The notes beneath the pieces were generated by a model that ran no database searches, was not told the DNA's origin, and was given only the letters and a program-made list of their open reading frames with translations. 64,000 bases of DNA from Streptomyces sp. NBC_01241 (GTDB lineage: Bacteria > Actinomycetota > Actinomycetes > Streptomycetales > Streptomycetaceae). The stretch covers positions 4,932,501 to 4,996,500 of the forward strand of contig NZ_CP108494.1 in the NCBI RefSeq assembly GCF_041435435.1. Direction: 5' to 3'. The position numbers and the translations under genes were made by a program. Shown here in pieces: positions 8,081 through 16,519 of the stretch. The stretch's first letter is position 1. Every line of letters starts with the position of its first letter.

Positions 8081-9002
8081 ATGGATACCCAGCAGATTAG
8101 CGCGCCCGCGCGCGCCTCGTCCGGTGTCGTGCACGACAACTCCCGGCACACCAGCCGATTCACGGTCATGGGCAACCACCTCACCCAGCACCGCGAGCTC
8201 TCCCTCACCGCGATCGGGCTCGCCGCACACATCCAGTCGCTGCCCGCCGGGGTCAGGATCGGCATCAAGGATCTCGCCGGCCGCTTCCCGGAGAGCGAGG
8301 CCCGGATCGCCGCAGCGTTACGCGAACTCGAAGCCCACGGCTACCTTCGACGCACCCGGACGCGCCTGTCGAACGGCCGGATCGTCACCCGTACGGTCTC
8401 CTGCAACCAGCCCTCGGACCAGCGGCGCACGGACGCTTTGCCGGGCCGCGACCGCCCGCAGCGTACGGTCCGTCCGCCCGCGCCCGCCCGCGCCCGTCCG
8501 GCCCTGTAGCGAGCCCGAGGCCGGCGACGCGCATCCGGCCAGGTCCCGGACCCACGCCAAGCCTGCGCCCCGTCGTGAGCCCGCGCCCCTGCTCGTACCG
8601 AAGCCGGCCTTCCCCGCCGTGTCCCTCCTCCGGACCGCCACCGACCTGCTCGCCGGGCTGCACCATCAGGACCCGCGCCTGCTGCTCTCCGTGCAGGACG
8701 TGGACGCCCTGGCCCCGGGGGTCGCCGCATGGCTGGAGCGCGAGGCCGGCCCCGCCGCCCTACAGCACGCCCTGACCAGCGAACTCCCACCCGAAGGGCT
8801 GCGCCGTCCCGCCGGTCTCCTCGCTCACCGGCTCACCGCCAGGCTTCCGCCACCGCCGCCGTTCCGGCCTCCGGCCGCGCTCCTGCCCAGGCCGATCCCG
8901 CTGCAGAACTGCGAGGGCTGCGACCGGGCATTCCGCGCGGCGGAGCCAGGAGAGTGCCCCGACTGCCGGACCAACTCCCATCCGACCGTTCAAGAGCTCT
9001 AG
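8081..9002 (+). pseudogene. Helix-turn-helix protein with C-terminal zinc ribbon, broken by a frameshift
   Basis: The N-terminal part (8081-8509) encodes a winged-helix domain (LTAIGLAAHIQSLPAGVRIG, then RIAAALRELEAHGYLRRTRT) and runs into TAG at 8507-8509. The missing C-terminal part continues in the +1 frame from about 8500 to 9002: a Leu-rich region (LLSVQDVDALAPGVAAWLER, PEGLRRPAGLLAHRLTARL) and a Cys4 ribbon CEGCDRAF...CPDC. The two halves read as one protein of about 305 residues joined by a Pro/Arg/Ala linker. The break lies in the GC-repetitive stretch at about 8465-8505, where one extra base would explain it. It may be a real mutation, programmed slippage or a sequencing error. Confidence 0.7.
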
Positions 9003-9011
9003 GAACACCAC

Positions 9012-9896
9012 ATGGTCAGCTCGTCCCACGAGGCGATGCACCGCATCTTCCAGGAGTACCCGGGCCTGTTCTCCCGAGTCTCCGAGGTGCTGGGGGTCGC
9101 GATCGGCCCACCCGCCTCAGCTACCGTCATGCCCACCGACCTCACCGAGAACCGGCCCCTCGAACGCCGTGTCGACACCCTGCTGCGCATCGACATGGAG
9201 GACGGCCGGTCCTATCTCCTGGCGATCGAGGCCCAGGGCAAGAAGGACCCGGACAAGCCGGCGAGCTGGATGTACTACCTGTCGTACCTCCAGGCGAAGT
9301 ACAAACTGCCGCCCATGCTGCTGGTCGTATGCCGGGACCGAGCCACCGCCGAATGGGCGACGCGCCCGTTCACCGTCGGCCACCCGCAATTACCCGTGCT
9401 CACCCTGCAAGCACTTGTCGCGGGCCCGCACAACATGCCGGTGATCACGGATGTGGCCGAGGCCCGTAAGGACCTGGCGCTGGCCACGCTGGCCGCGATC
9501 ACACACGCAGGCGATCCGGACATCGGTGCCATACTGAAAACGCTGTCGACCGCTCTGCGTGATGTACCGGAAACCATCGCCGATCCCATCGTCGAACTCA
9601 CCGCACAGGGCCTGGGCAACCGTCCGGCCGCACAACAGTGGAGGAACCTGGTGGCCGTGGACCTTTCTTTCTACAAGTCACCTCTTTCGGAAGAAATCCG
9701 GGATGAAGGCCGCGCGGAAGGCCGTGCAGAGGGCGTCGCGAAGAGCATTCTGCTCCTCCTCGCCCAGGTCGGCATCGACGTACCCGACGAGGCCCGCGAA
9801 CGCATCAGGGGCTGCACCGACGTCGACACCTTGAGCCGCTGGCTCTTGCGTGTTCCCACTGCGACATCCGTCGAGGACGTCTTCACTGAGAAGTAG
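9012..9896 (+). CDS. Rpn-like PD-(D/E)XK nuclease family protein
   Basis: The 294-residue protein has a nuclease-like core: VDTLLRIDMEDG, then YLLAIEAQGKKDPDKPASW, giving the D...E-x-Q/K pattern of Rpn/YhgA recombination-promoting nucleases. A charged C-terminal region with EIRDEGRAEGRAEGVAKS (short Glu-Gly-Arg-Ala repeats, residues about 232-246) is typical of these families. It follows the broken helix-turn-helix gene by 9 bases, so they probably share a transcript. Such genes spread with mobile DNA; the activity is inferred from motif only. Confidence 0.75.
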   Translation: MVSSSHEAMHRIFQEYPGLFSRVSEVLGVAIGPPASATVMPTDLTENRPLERRVDTLLRIDMEDGRSYLLAIEAQGKKDPDKPASWMYYLSYLQAKYKLPPMLLVVCRDRATAEWATRPFTVGHPQLPVLTLQALVAGPHNMPVITDVAEARKDLALATLAAITHAGDPDIGAILKTLSTALRDVPETIADPIVELTAQGLGNRPAAQQWRNLVAVDLSFYKSPLSEEIRDEGRAEGRAEGVAKSILLLLAQVGIDVPDEARERIRGCTDVDTLSRWLLRVPTATSVEDVFTEK

Positions 9897-10008
9897 GCGG
9901 ACTGCGGCCGGGGCCTGCCGGTGGCCCGCCGACCGGTGAGTCCCGGCCGCACAGACTGCAGGAGCCTCTCCGTAGCGGTGGAGGACGACGTGAGCGCCCT
10001 CGGAGTCC

Positions 10009-10839
10009 TCACAGCCCCTGGTACTTCGGTGTACGCCGTTCCACGAAGCTCGCCACGCCCTCGTTGGCGTCCTGCGTCGTCATATTGATCTCCTGGGCCA
10101 TCGCCTCGGCCGCGAACGCCGTCGCGCGGTCGGAGTCCAGGGAGGCGTTCACCAACTGCTTGGTGAGGGCGATCGCGCGGGTCGGGCCGTCGGCCAGCCG
10201 CTGGGCCCACGCGCGGGCCGTCGACGTCAGTTCCTCGTCCGGGACCACCCGGTTGACCAGACCCAGGCGTTCCGCTTCTCTCGCCGGGAGCGAGTCGCCG
10301 AAGAACATCAGCTCCTTGGCGCGCTGCGGGCCGATCAGGCGCGGCAGCAGATATGCGCCGCCGCCGTCCGGTACGAGCCCGCGGCGCACGAACACCTCGA
10401 TGAACTTCGCCGACTCGGCGGCCAGCACCAGATCGCAGGCGAACGCGAGGTGGGCGCCGATGCCCGCCGCCGTGCCGTTGACGGCCGCGACGACCGGCTT
10501 CTCGCAGTCCAGGACCGCTGCTATCAGCCGCTGCGCGCCGAGCCGGATCGTACGGGCCACATCCCCCGGCACCCGGTCGCCGGTCGCTGGGGCCCCGCGC
10601 AGGTCGGCGCCCGCGCAGAAACCGCGGCCGGTGGCGGTGAGGACGACGGCCCGGACCGCCGGGTCGGCGGAGGCCTCGGAGAGCAGGTCGATGACGCGTT
10701 CGCGCTGGTCCCAGGTGAGGGCGTTCATCGCTTCGGGGCGGTTCAGCGTGATCCGGGAGACGCCGTTGTCAGTGGTGTGGAGTATCAATGATTCAGGCGA
10801 TCCGGACGGGTCGGCGATGTCTTCGGGGGAGGACGGCAT
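10009..10839 (-). CDS. Enoyl-CoA hydratase/isomerase, PaaG-like crotonase
   Basis: The 276-residue crotonase has RITLNRPEAMNALTWDQRER near residue 30, the oxyanion-hole strands FCAGADLRG and AAVNGTAAGIGAHLAFACDL, and VRRGLVPDGGGAYLLPRLIG. The Asp in VPDGG replaces the second catalytic Glu of true hydratases, a feature of PaaG-type isomerases and related enzymes. It lies 43 bases downstream of the acyl-CoA synthetase gene on the same strand, so both probably share the two operators at 13169-13207. It probably acts on a CoA-thioester intermediate of the same pathway. Confidence 0.88.
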   Translation of the reverse strand: MPSSPEDIADPSGSPESLILHTTDNGVSRITLNRPEAMNALTWDQRERVIDLLSEASADPAVRAVVLTATGRGFCAGADLRGAPATGDRVPGDVARTIRLGAQRLIAAVLDCEKPVVAAVNGTAAGIGAHLAFACDLVLAAESAKFIEVFVRRGLVPDGGGAYLLPRLIGPQRAKELMFFGDSLPAREAERLGLVNRVVPDEELTSTARAWAQRLADGPTRAIALTKQLVNASLDSDRATAFAAEAMAQEINMTTQDANEGVASFVERRTPKYQGL

Positions 10840-10882
10840 GAGGCAGCTCCTGGGTGGGTGGCCGGGGAAACGGCGGGACAGG

Positions 10883-13111
10883 TCAGCGGCAGACGGCGAG
10901 CGCGTCCAGCGCCACCGCGCCCTGCCCCCGCCCGAGCACCATCAGCGGGTTGATGTCGAGTTCGGCGAGGTCGTGGCCCAGTTCCAGGGCCATCCGCTGC
11001 ACCCGCAGCACGACCTCGACGAGCGCGTCCACATCCACCGGCGGACCGCCGCGTACACCCTCCAGCAGGGCCCGGCCGCGCAGTTCGCCGAGCATCGAGC
11101 GCGCCTGGTCCTCGCCGAACGGCGGCACCCGTACCGCCGCATCGTGCAGCACCTCGACCAGTACGCCACCGAGCCCGACCGTCACCGTCGGTCCGAACAA
11201 CGCGTCCTGCGTGACACCGACCATCATCTCGACGCCCCGCTCGACCATCTGGCAGACCAGGATCCCGTCCAGCTCGACACCCTCGTACCGCGCGATGTCG
11301 GTCAGTTCGCGGTACGTGTCCCGCACCTGGCTGGCGGAGGTGAGCCCGACCTTGACCAGGCCGAGCTCGGTCTTGTGGGCGAGCCGGGCGCCCGAGGCCT
11401 TCATGACGACCGGGTAGCCGACCTGCCCCGCGGCCCGGACGGCCGCCGCCGCGCTGGTCACCAACTGCTCGCGCGGAACGCGGATTCCGTACGCCCGCAA
11501 CAGCTGCTTCGCCGCGTGCTCACTCAGCTGTCGGCCCGGGCGCATCAGTGCCTGCGCCTTGCGGAACGAGGGCGACGGCGTGTGCGGCGCCTCGTCGAAG
11601 GGCGAGCGGTACGAGGCGGCGAACCGGTGGTGGTCCAGATAGGCCTTCACGGCGGTGATGCAGTTGCCGAAGGTACGGAAGGTGGCGACGCGCGACGAGC
11701 CGAGCAGCGTCGTGCGGTACGCGTCCTCCGTGCCGACGGGCGAGCCCCACACCACGCACACCAGCTTGTCCGTGGTCTCCGCCGCGTCCACCAGGTCCTG
11801 CGCGAGCTTGTCGCTCATCGGGGGGAAGGGGCCGGTGATCGGGCAGATCAGCACGCCGACGGCGGGGTCGGCGAGGATCGCGTCGATGATCTCCCGGCCA
11901 CGCCAGTCGCCGACCGGATGGCCGCCGTTGTCGACCGGGTTCGCCACGTTCAGATAGTCGGGAATCCACTCGTGCAGCTCGCGCTGCTTCTCCTGGGACA
12001 GAGTGGGAAGCCTCAGCCCCGCGCCGGTCGCCAGGTCCGAGAAGTGCGCGCCCGTGCCGCCCGAGATCGAATACACGACGACGCCGTCGGCCTGCGGCTT
12101 TCGTGCCCGGGCCAGCAGGGCCGCGGTGTCCTGGAGTTCGTCGAGCCCGTCCACCCGGATCACGCCGAACTGCCGCATCGCCGCGTCCACCACCTGGTCG
12201 GCGCCGGTCAGCTTGCCGGTGTGTGACGCGGCCGTCCTGGCGCCCGCCTCCGTACGCCCCACCTTGACCGCCACCACCGGAACGCCGGCCCGCGCCGCCC
12301 GGTCGGCGGCCAGCAGAAAGGAACGCCCGTCCTTGAGCCCCTCCACGTAACAGGCGATGGCCCCGACCTCGGGACGCTGCGAGAAGTACGAGATGAAGTC
12401 GGCGGTCTCCAGATCCGCCTCGTTGCCCGTGGGCGCCCAGTGCGAGAGCCGCACGCCCAGCTCCTGAAGGGCGTAGACGGGGCGACCCTGGTGACCGGAC
12501 TGGGTGATCAGCGCGATCGCCGGCCCGTCCAGATCGTCGCGGAACTTCTCGAAGGCGTTGAGGTTGGTGTTCGGCCCGAGCAGCCGCAGCCCGGACCGCT
12601 CCACCGCCGCGGCCAGCCGCGCCTGGGCGGCAGCGCCCTCCTCGCCGGTCTCGGCGAACCCGGAGGCGAAGGCGACGGCGAACTTCACCTTGGCCTGCGC
12701 GAGTTCCTCGACCACCGGGAGCGGATCGCCGACCAGCAGCACCGCCAGATCGACCTGCTCCGGCAGGTCCGCGACAGAAGGAGAACAGGCCCGCCCGAAC
12801 ACGGACTTCCGGCTGGGATGCACCGGATGCAGCCGCGCCCCGACCCGCTCGGCCCAGCCGATCAGCTGCCGGGTGATCCCGGTATTGGGCCGCCCCTCGG
12901 TGTCGGAGGCGCCGATGACAGCCACGGACTCGGGCCGGAAGAACCGGTCCAGATCCGGCACGGACGCGTGCAGCGGGCGGCCGCTGACATCGAGATCGCC
13001 CTCCGCGGCGGCGGCCGCCATGCTGTGGACGATGGCATGCGGCTCCTCGCCGCAGGCCACCACCCTGGCGCGGAAGTCGGTGGTGAGGGTGCCGTGAGTC
13101 GATCCAAGCAT
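10883..13111 (-). CDS. ADP-forming acyl-CoA synthetase (acetate-CoA ligase family)
   Basis: The 742-residue protein has the full NDP-forming synthetase layout: a CoA-binding Rossmann domain near residue 55 (FFRPESVAVIGASDTEGRPN), succinyl-CoA-ligase-like flavodoxin domains (ALITQSGHQG; SHTGKLTGADQVVDAAMRQF containing the phosphorylated-His type loop region), and a C-terminal ATP-grasp domain (LLRAYGIRVPREQLV, YPVVMKASGARLAHKTELG, ELDINPLMVLG). Such enzymes activate organic acids to CoA esters. ATG 13111 is preceded by AGGAG 11 bases away. Two palindromic operators lie 58-96 bases upstream of the start. It leads a two-gene operon with the crotonase. The substrate is unknown. Confidence 0.88.
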   Translation of the reverse strand: MLGSTHGTLTTDFRARVVACGEEPHAIVHSMAAAAAEGDLDVSGRPLHASVPDLDRFFRPESVAVIGASDTEGRPNTGITRQLIGWAERVGARLHPVHPSRKSVFGRACSPSVADLPEQVDLAVLLVGDPLPVVEELAQAKVKFAVAFASGFAETGEEGAAAQARLAAAVERSGLRLLGPNTNLNAFEKFRDDLDGPAIALITQSGHQGRPVYALQELGVRLSHWAPTGNEADLETADFISYFSQRPEVGAIACYVEGLKDGRSFLLAADRAARAGVPVVAVKVGRTEAGARTAASHTGKLTGADQVVDAAMRQFGVIRVDGLDELQDTAALLARARKPQADGVVVYSISGGTGAHFSDLATGAGLRLPTLSQEKQRELHEWIPDYLNVANPVDNGGHPVGDWRGREIIDAILADPAVGVLICPITGPFPPMSDKLAQDLVDAAETTDKLVCVVWGSPVGTEDAYRTTLLGSSRVATFRTFGNCITAVKAYLDHHRFAASYRSPFDEAPHTPSPSFRKAQALMRPGRQLSEHAAKQLLRAYGIRVPREQLVTSAAAAVRAAGQVGYPVVMKASGARLAHKTELGLVKVGLTSASQVRDTYRELTDIARYEGVELDGILVCQMVERGVEMMVGVTQDALFGPTVTVGLGGVLVEVLHDAAVRVPPFGEDQARSMLGELRGRALLEGVRGGPPVDVDALVEVVLRVQRMALELGHDLAELDINPLMVLGRGQGAVALDALAVCR

Positions 13112-13168
13112 CGTTCCGCCCACTCCTGCTCGGGGTTCGTCGGGTGATCGTGCCCGGCCAGCCTGAAG

Positions 13169-13207
13169 CTGACACCCTGTCAGGTTACTGAACTGACGGC
13201 CCGTCAG
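13169..13207. promoter_or_regulatory. Operator-like palindromes 2 and 3, in tandem
   Basis: CTGACACCCTGTCAG (13169-13183) and CTGACGGCCCGTCAG (13193-13207) lie 24 bases apart centre to centre upstream of the acyl-CoA synthetase. The spacing is just over two helical turns, so two repressor dimers could bind the same face. Confidence 0.75.
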
Positions 13208-13677
13208 GAATGGGTGTGCAGGCAAAGGCTGAACCGGGCGCACTGATGCCCGGGTGCTCGGGTGCTTCGGCGCCCGGGTGCCTGGACGCCCGGGTGTCCC
13301 GGTGCCCAGAGGTCCGGCTGCCCAGAGGTCCGGGTGTCCAGAGGTCCCGGTGTCCGGATACCTGGACCGGATTCCGGGCATGGCCCGGGCGCTCCTCTCC
13401 GAGCGGCAACGGCCTCTGCTCCTTTGCCCCCTGCGCGTGGACGTGGCATCGCAGGGGCTATCTGTCACGTTCGCACGCGAGGGGTGCCGGGCGCGGCGAC
13501 CGCAGCGAGGGCTTCAGCATCGACGAGTGGGCGATCTCGGCCGGCGCCCGCCCGGAATGCGCCACCTGGAAACGTGCCACCCGGAATGCGCCACCTGGAA
13601 CGTGCCGCCCGGAATGCGCCGCGCCGCCCGGAAATGGGCCTGCCGACCGTGCGGAGGTCCGATCCCGGAGTGGCCGG
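13208..13677. repeat. Gene-free stretch with degenerate direct repeats
   Basis: No convincing gene is present. From about 13245 to 13375 a run of degenerate units of about 9-18 bases repeats variants of GCCCGGGTGTC and CCCAGAGGTCCGG. From about 13553 to 13620 a second short array repeats CCGGAATGCGCCACCTGGAA with small changes (three copies). Frames crossing these arrays are open but have no start context or family resemblance. The flanking genes are both read leftward: the flavin monooxygenase ends at 13678, and the operators of the synthetase begin the other side. Confidence 0.6.
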
Positions 13678-14865
13678 TCAGCGGATGCGTGAAACTCTCT
13701 TGGCGATCTTCCGTGCGTCCAGCGCCATTTCGCGGAGCATGCCGCTGATCGGGTTGGTGAACCCGGTGAAGTACAGGCCGGGGGCCCGCTTGGGCGTGCG
13801 GGCGCCGTGCGTCACCGGCCGGCCCCGGGCGTCCAGGACGCCGAGGTGGCCGACCAGGCTCTCCAGGGCCCGGTGGTAGCCCGTCGCCGCGATGACCGCG
13901 TCCGGGGTGATCCGGTCCCCGTCGGCCAGCACCACCGCGTCCTCGTCGAACGACTCGACGGCTGCCACCGGTACCACCCGGCCGCCCTTCACCGCGTCGA
14001 TCAGTCCCATGTCCTGCACCGGGATGGCACCGTCCCGGACCCGTGAGTACAGGCCGGTGTCGGGGCGCGGGAGCCCCTGTGCGGCGAGATCGGGCACGGC
14101 GATCCGGGCCATCAGGCCCCCGGCCCGGTCGACGAGAGGGACCGGCAGCCTGCGTACCAGGATGCCGGTCGCCTGGGCGGGCCATCCCGCGGTCGAGCGG
14201 CGCACGATGTGCGGCACGGTGCGTACGGCGATGCGTACCCGGGACGCCCCGCCCTCCACCAGGTCGACGGCGATCTCCGCGCCCGTGTTGCCGATGCCGA
14301 CGACGAGGACGTCCCGGCCCGCGTACGGGGCCGGATCGCGGTAGTCGCAGGCGTGCACGAGGTCGCCGGTGAAGGTGTCGCGCCCGGACCAGTCGGGGAT
14401 GCGCGGGGTGTGGTTGTAGCCGGTGGCGATGACGACGGCCCGGCCGGTCAGCATCCGGCCACCGGTCGCGGTCAGTTGCCAGCCGGCTCCGTCGGGGGTC
14501 CGGTCGATCCGGGACACCTCGACGCCCGTCACCACTTCCAGCTCGTGGTGCTCGACGTACTTCTCCAGGTAGCGCACCACGTCGTCCCTGGCCACCCAGC
14601 GCCCGAACCGGCGCGGCATCGCCAGCCCCGGCAGCGCGGACCGGCGCCGGGTCGTGTGGAGGTGCAGCCGGTCGTAGTGGCGGCGCCAGGACGCGCCCAC
14701 GTTCTCGGACCTCTCCAGTACGACCGCCCGTACCCCCCGCTCGCGCAGGGCCGCGGCGGCGGCGAGGCCGCCCGGGCCGCCGCCGATGACGTATACGGGC
14801 CGGTCCTCGGTGAGGCCGGTCGGGGCAGGGGTGGTGTTACCGGCGGTCGGTGCGCTGTCGGGCAT
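13678..14865 (-). CDS. Flavin-containing monooxygenase (FMO/Baeyer-Villiger type)
   Basis: The 395-residue protein has the FAD-binding sequence VYVIGGGPGGLAAAAALRERG at residues 25-45, a second Rossmann motif for NADPH (VLVVGIGNTGAEIAVDLVEG) near residue 180, and ATGYNHTPRIPDW between them. This is the YUCCA/CzcO-like flavin monooxygenase pattern. The tail YFTGFTNPISGMLREMALDA is also typical of the family. It probably oxygenates a small lipophilic or ketone substrate using NADPH and oxygen. It has no CTGAC-N5-GTCAG site immediately upstream, so membership in that regulon is uncertain. Confidence 0.85.
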   Translation of the reverse strand: MPDSAPTAGNTTPAPTGLTEDRPVYVIGGGPGGLAAAAALRERGVRAVVLERSENVGASWRRHYDRLHLHTTRRRSALPGLAMPRRFGRWVARDDVVRYLEKYVEHHELEVVTGVEVSRIDRTPDGAGWQLTATGGRMLTGRAVVIATGYNHTPRIPDWSGRDTFTGDLVHACDYRDPAPYAGRDVLVVGIGNTGAEIAVDLVEGGASRVRIAVRTVPHIVRRSTAGWPAQATGILVRRLPVPLVDRAGGLMARIAVPDLAAQGLPRPDTGLYSRVRDGAIPVQDMGLIDAVKGGRVVPVAAVESFDEDAVVLADGDRITPDAVIAATGYHRALESLVGHLGVLDARGRPVTHGARTPKRAPGLYFTGFTNPISGMLREMALDARKIAKRVSRIR

Positions 14866-15013
14866 GGTCCGGAGCGTAATCGCGCACGTACTTGATGGAT
14901 CTCGGTCAAGAGGGAAATCGATTGCGAATTGATCACGCGTGCGCGTTCCTGAACGCTTCCGTGGGCCGGTTGATTGGGCATGCCTCTTGCGGCAGGCCTC
15001 GCCATCAGGTGAA

Positions 15014-15028
15014 CTGACGTACCGTCAG
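15014..15028. promoter_or_regulatory. Operator-like palindrome 4 (CTGACGTACCGTCAG)
   Basis: CTGAC-N5-GTCAG, 27 bases upstream of the DoxX-family gene, same family as the other sites in the window. Confidence 0.75.
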
Positions 15029-15055
15029 TTTCTGGTTCCAGTGAGCGGGAGACCC

Positions 15056-15508
15056 ATGCAGACGATCTGGCTCGGTGGCGCCGAGTGGCTCGCCGTCCTC
15101 CGGATAGGCCTCGGCCTGTGGTGGCTGGAGAGCTGGCGGCACAAGGACAAGAAGGGGTGGTTCGAGCGCGGCACGGGCATTGCCTGGGCCGCCGACGTCG
15201 CGGGCAAACACAGGTGGGCGGCCGTACGCACGGGCTTCCGGCAGGTCGTCGCCCCGCGCCCCAAGGCCATGGCCTACCTCGTCGTGTACGCCGAACTCGC
15301 CCTGGGTCTCGGCCTGATCACCGGATTTCTCACACCCGTCGCGCTCGTCGCCGGCCTCCTGCTCAACCTCCTCTACCTGGTGCTGATGATCCACGACTGG
15401 GCCGAGCAGGGGCAGAACGCGATGATGGCGCTCATCTCGCTCGTCGCGCTGTTCGCGATGTCCTGGCAGACCTGGTCCCTCGACGACGCGATCGGAATCT
15501 TCCTGTGA
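15056..15508 (+). CDS. DoxX family membrane protein
   Basis: The 150-residue protein has four membrane segments: EWLAVLRIGLGLWWLESW at the N-terminus, AYLVVYAELALGLGLITGF in the middle, then a Leu-rich helix and a C-terminal MMALISLVALFAMSW. This is the DoxX/DoxD fold linked elsewhere to quinone or thiol redox chemistry. ATG 15056 has GGGAG 5 bases upstream. It overlaps the following Zn-ribbon gene by GTGA, and the operator 27 bases upstream places both genes in the acyl-CoA regulon. Confidence 0.8.
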   Translation: MQTIWLGGAEWLAVLRIGLGLWWLESWRHKDKKGWFERGTGIAWAADVAGKHRWAAVRTGFRQVVAPRPKAMAYLVVYAELALGLGLITGFLTPVALVAGLLLNLLYLVLMIHDWAEQGQNAMMALISLVALFAMSWQTWSLDDAIGIFL

Positions 15509-15921
15509 CCCCGGCAGCCGTACGTTTCGACCTTCCCGAGCCCGACGCCTTCACCCGCCCCTACTGGGACACCGCCGCCCAGGGGCAGTTGCTGCTGCGC
15601 CGCTGCCGCGCCTGCGGGCGCGCCCACCACTACCCGCGCGAGTTCTGCCCGCACTGCTGGAGCGAGGACGTCACCTGGGAGCGGGCGAGCGGACACGCAA
15701 CGCTCTATACCTGGTCCGTCGTCCACCGCAACGACCTGCCGCCGTTCGGTGCCCGCGTGCCGTACACCGCCGCCGTCGTCGACCTGGCCGAGGGGCCGCG
15801 GATGATGACGGAGATCGTGGAGTGCGAGGAGCCGGACCTGGCGATCGGAATGGCGCTGCGGGTGGCCTTCCGGCGGGACGAGGGGTGCGAGACGGTGCCG
15901 GTCTTCCGGCCTCTGCGCTGA
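15505..15921 (+). CDS. Zn-ribbon/OB-fold DUF35 protein
   Basis: The 138-residue protein has an N-terminal helix with PYWDTAAQGQLLLRRC, a Cys4 rubredoxin-like zinc ribbon (CRACGRAHHYPREFCPHC, residues about 34-51) and a C-terminal OB fold (LYTWSVVHR, YTAAVVDLAEGPRMMTEI). DUF35 proteins pair with Ltp/SCP2-type thiolases in steroid side-chain degradation, where the DUF35 chain carries the CoA end of the substrate. The nearest thiolase without its own DUF35 gene is at 18408-19577. It starts at GTG 15505 in the stop codon of the DoxX gene. Confidence 0.88.
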   Translation: MTPAAVRFDLPEPDAFTRPYWDTAAQGQLLLRRCRACGRAHHYPREFCPHCWSEDVTWERASGHATLYTWSVVHRNDLPPFGARVPYTAAVVDLAEGPRMMTEIVECEEPDLAIGMALRVAFRRDEGCETVPVFRPLR

Positions 15922-15925
15922 CCCG

Positions 15926-16510
15926 TCACAGCCCCGGCGCCCCCCACACCGGGAACCACCGGGCCAGGTCCTTCTCCATCCGCAGGTCGTCCCCGAGTAC
16001 CGCTCTGACCTGCAACTCCAGCTGGTTGTCCCGCTTCTCGGCGCCACCCGGCACCGGCGCGAACGGATAGAACGTGCCGCGCTTGTAGAGGTAGACCAGG
16101 GCCAGCGGACGGTCTCGCGCGTCCCGGAAACCGATCAGGGAGCAGAGCAGCTGCGGCCCGAAGCCACCGTCCTGGAGCAGGGTGTTGACCGCGTGCAGGT
16201 CGTTGACCAGGGAAGCGGTGTCCTCGGCCGGCTGGCGGGCGAGCAGCCAGGTGTAGCCGTACGAGTCCTGGCTGAACTCCACCGGGATGCCACCCCGGTC
16301 CGTGTCGGCGTCGAGCAGTTCGCGTACGTCCTGCTGGATGCGGGCAAAGGTGCCGCCTTCGGCGCCGGCGAAGCACACCGAGCCGAGACCGGTGGGCTCG
16401 AACCCGGCGCCCGCCTGGAGGGTGAGGGCGGCGGAGGGCACGGCGAAGAGCTGGTCGAGATCGGGGCGGACCGGTTTGCTGCGGCCCAGGATGGTGTCGA
16501 GAAGACCCAT
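15926..16510 (-). CDS. pspAB: PspA-associated protein PspAB
   Basis: The 194-residue protein starts at ATG 16510 with GGAG 5 bases before it. It reads MGLLDTILGRSKPVRPDLDQLF, then a mixed domain with YTWLLARQPAEDTASLVNDL and ends KDLARWFPVWGAPGL, the pattern of the actinobacterial PspAB family. The upstream gene, 9 bases away, is htpX, the usual neighbour. Together they suggest an envelope-stress pair. The molecular role of PspAB is not established. Confidence 0.85.
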   Translation of the reverse strand: MGLLDTILGRSKPVRPDLDQLFAVPSAALTLQAGAGFEPTGLGSVCFAGAEGGTFARIQQDVRELLDADTDRGGIPVEFSQDSYGYTWLLARQPAEDTASLVNDLHAVNTLLQDGGFGPQLLCSLIGFRDARDRPLALVYLYKRGTFYPFAPVPGGAEKRDNQLELQVRAVLGDDLRMEKDLARWFPVWGAPGL

Positions 16511-16519
16511 GGACACTCC

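Noticed and set aside
13210..13692. A 160-codon + strand frame in the repeat-rich gap
   Set aside because: Composition follows the DNA repeats, no ribosome site, no similarity to a known family.
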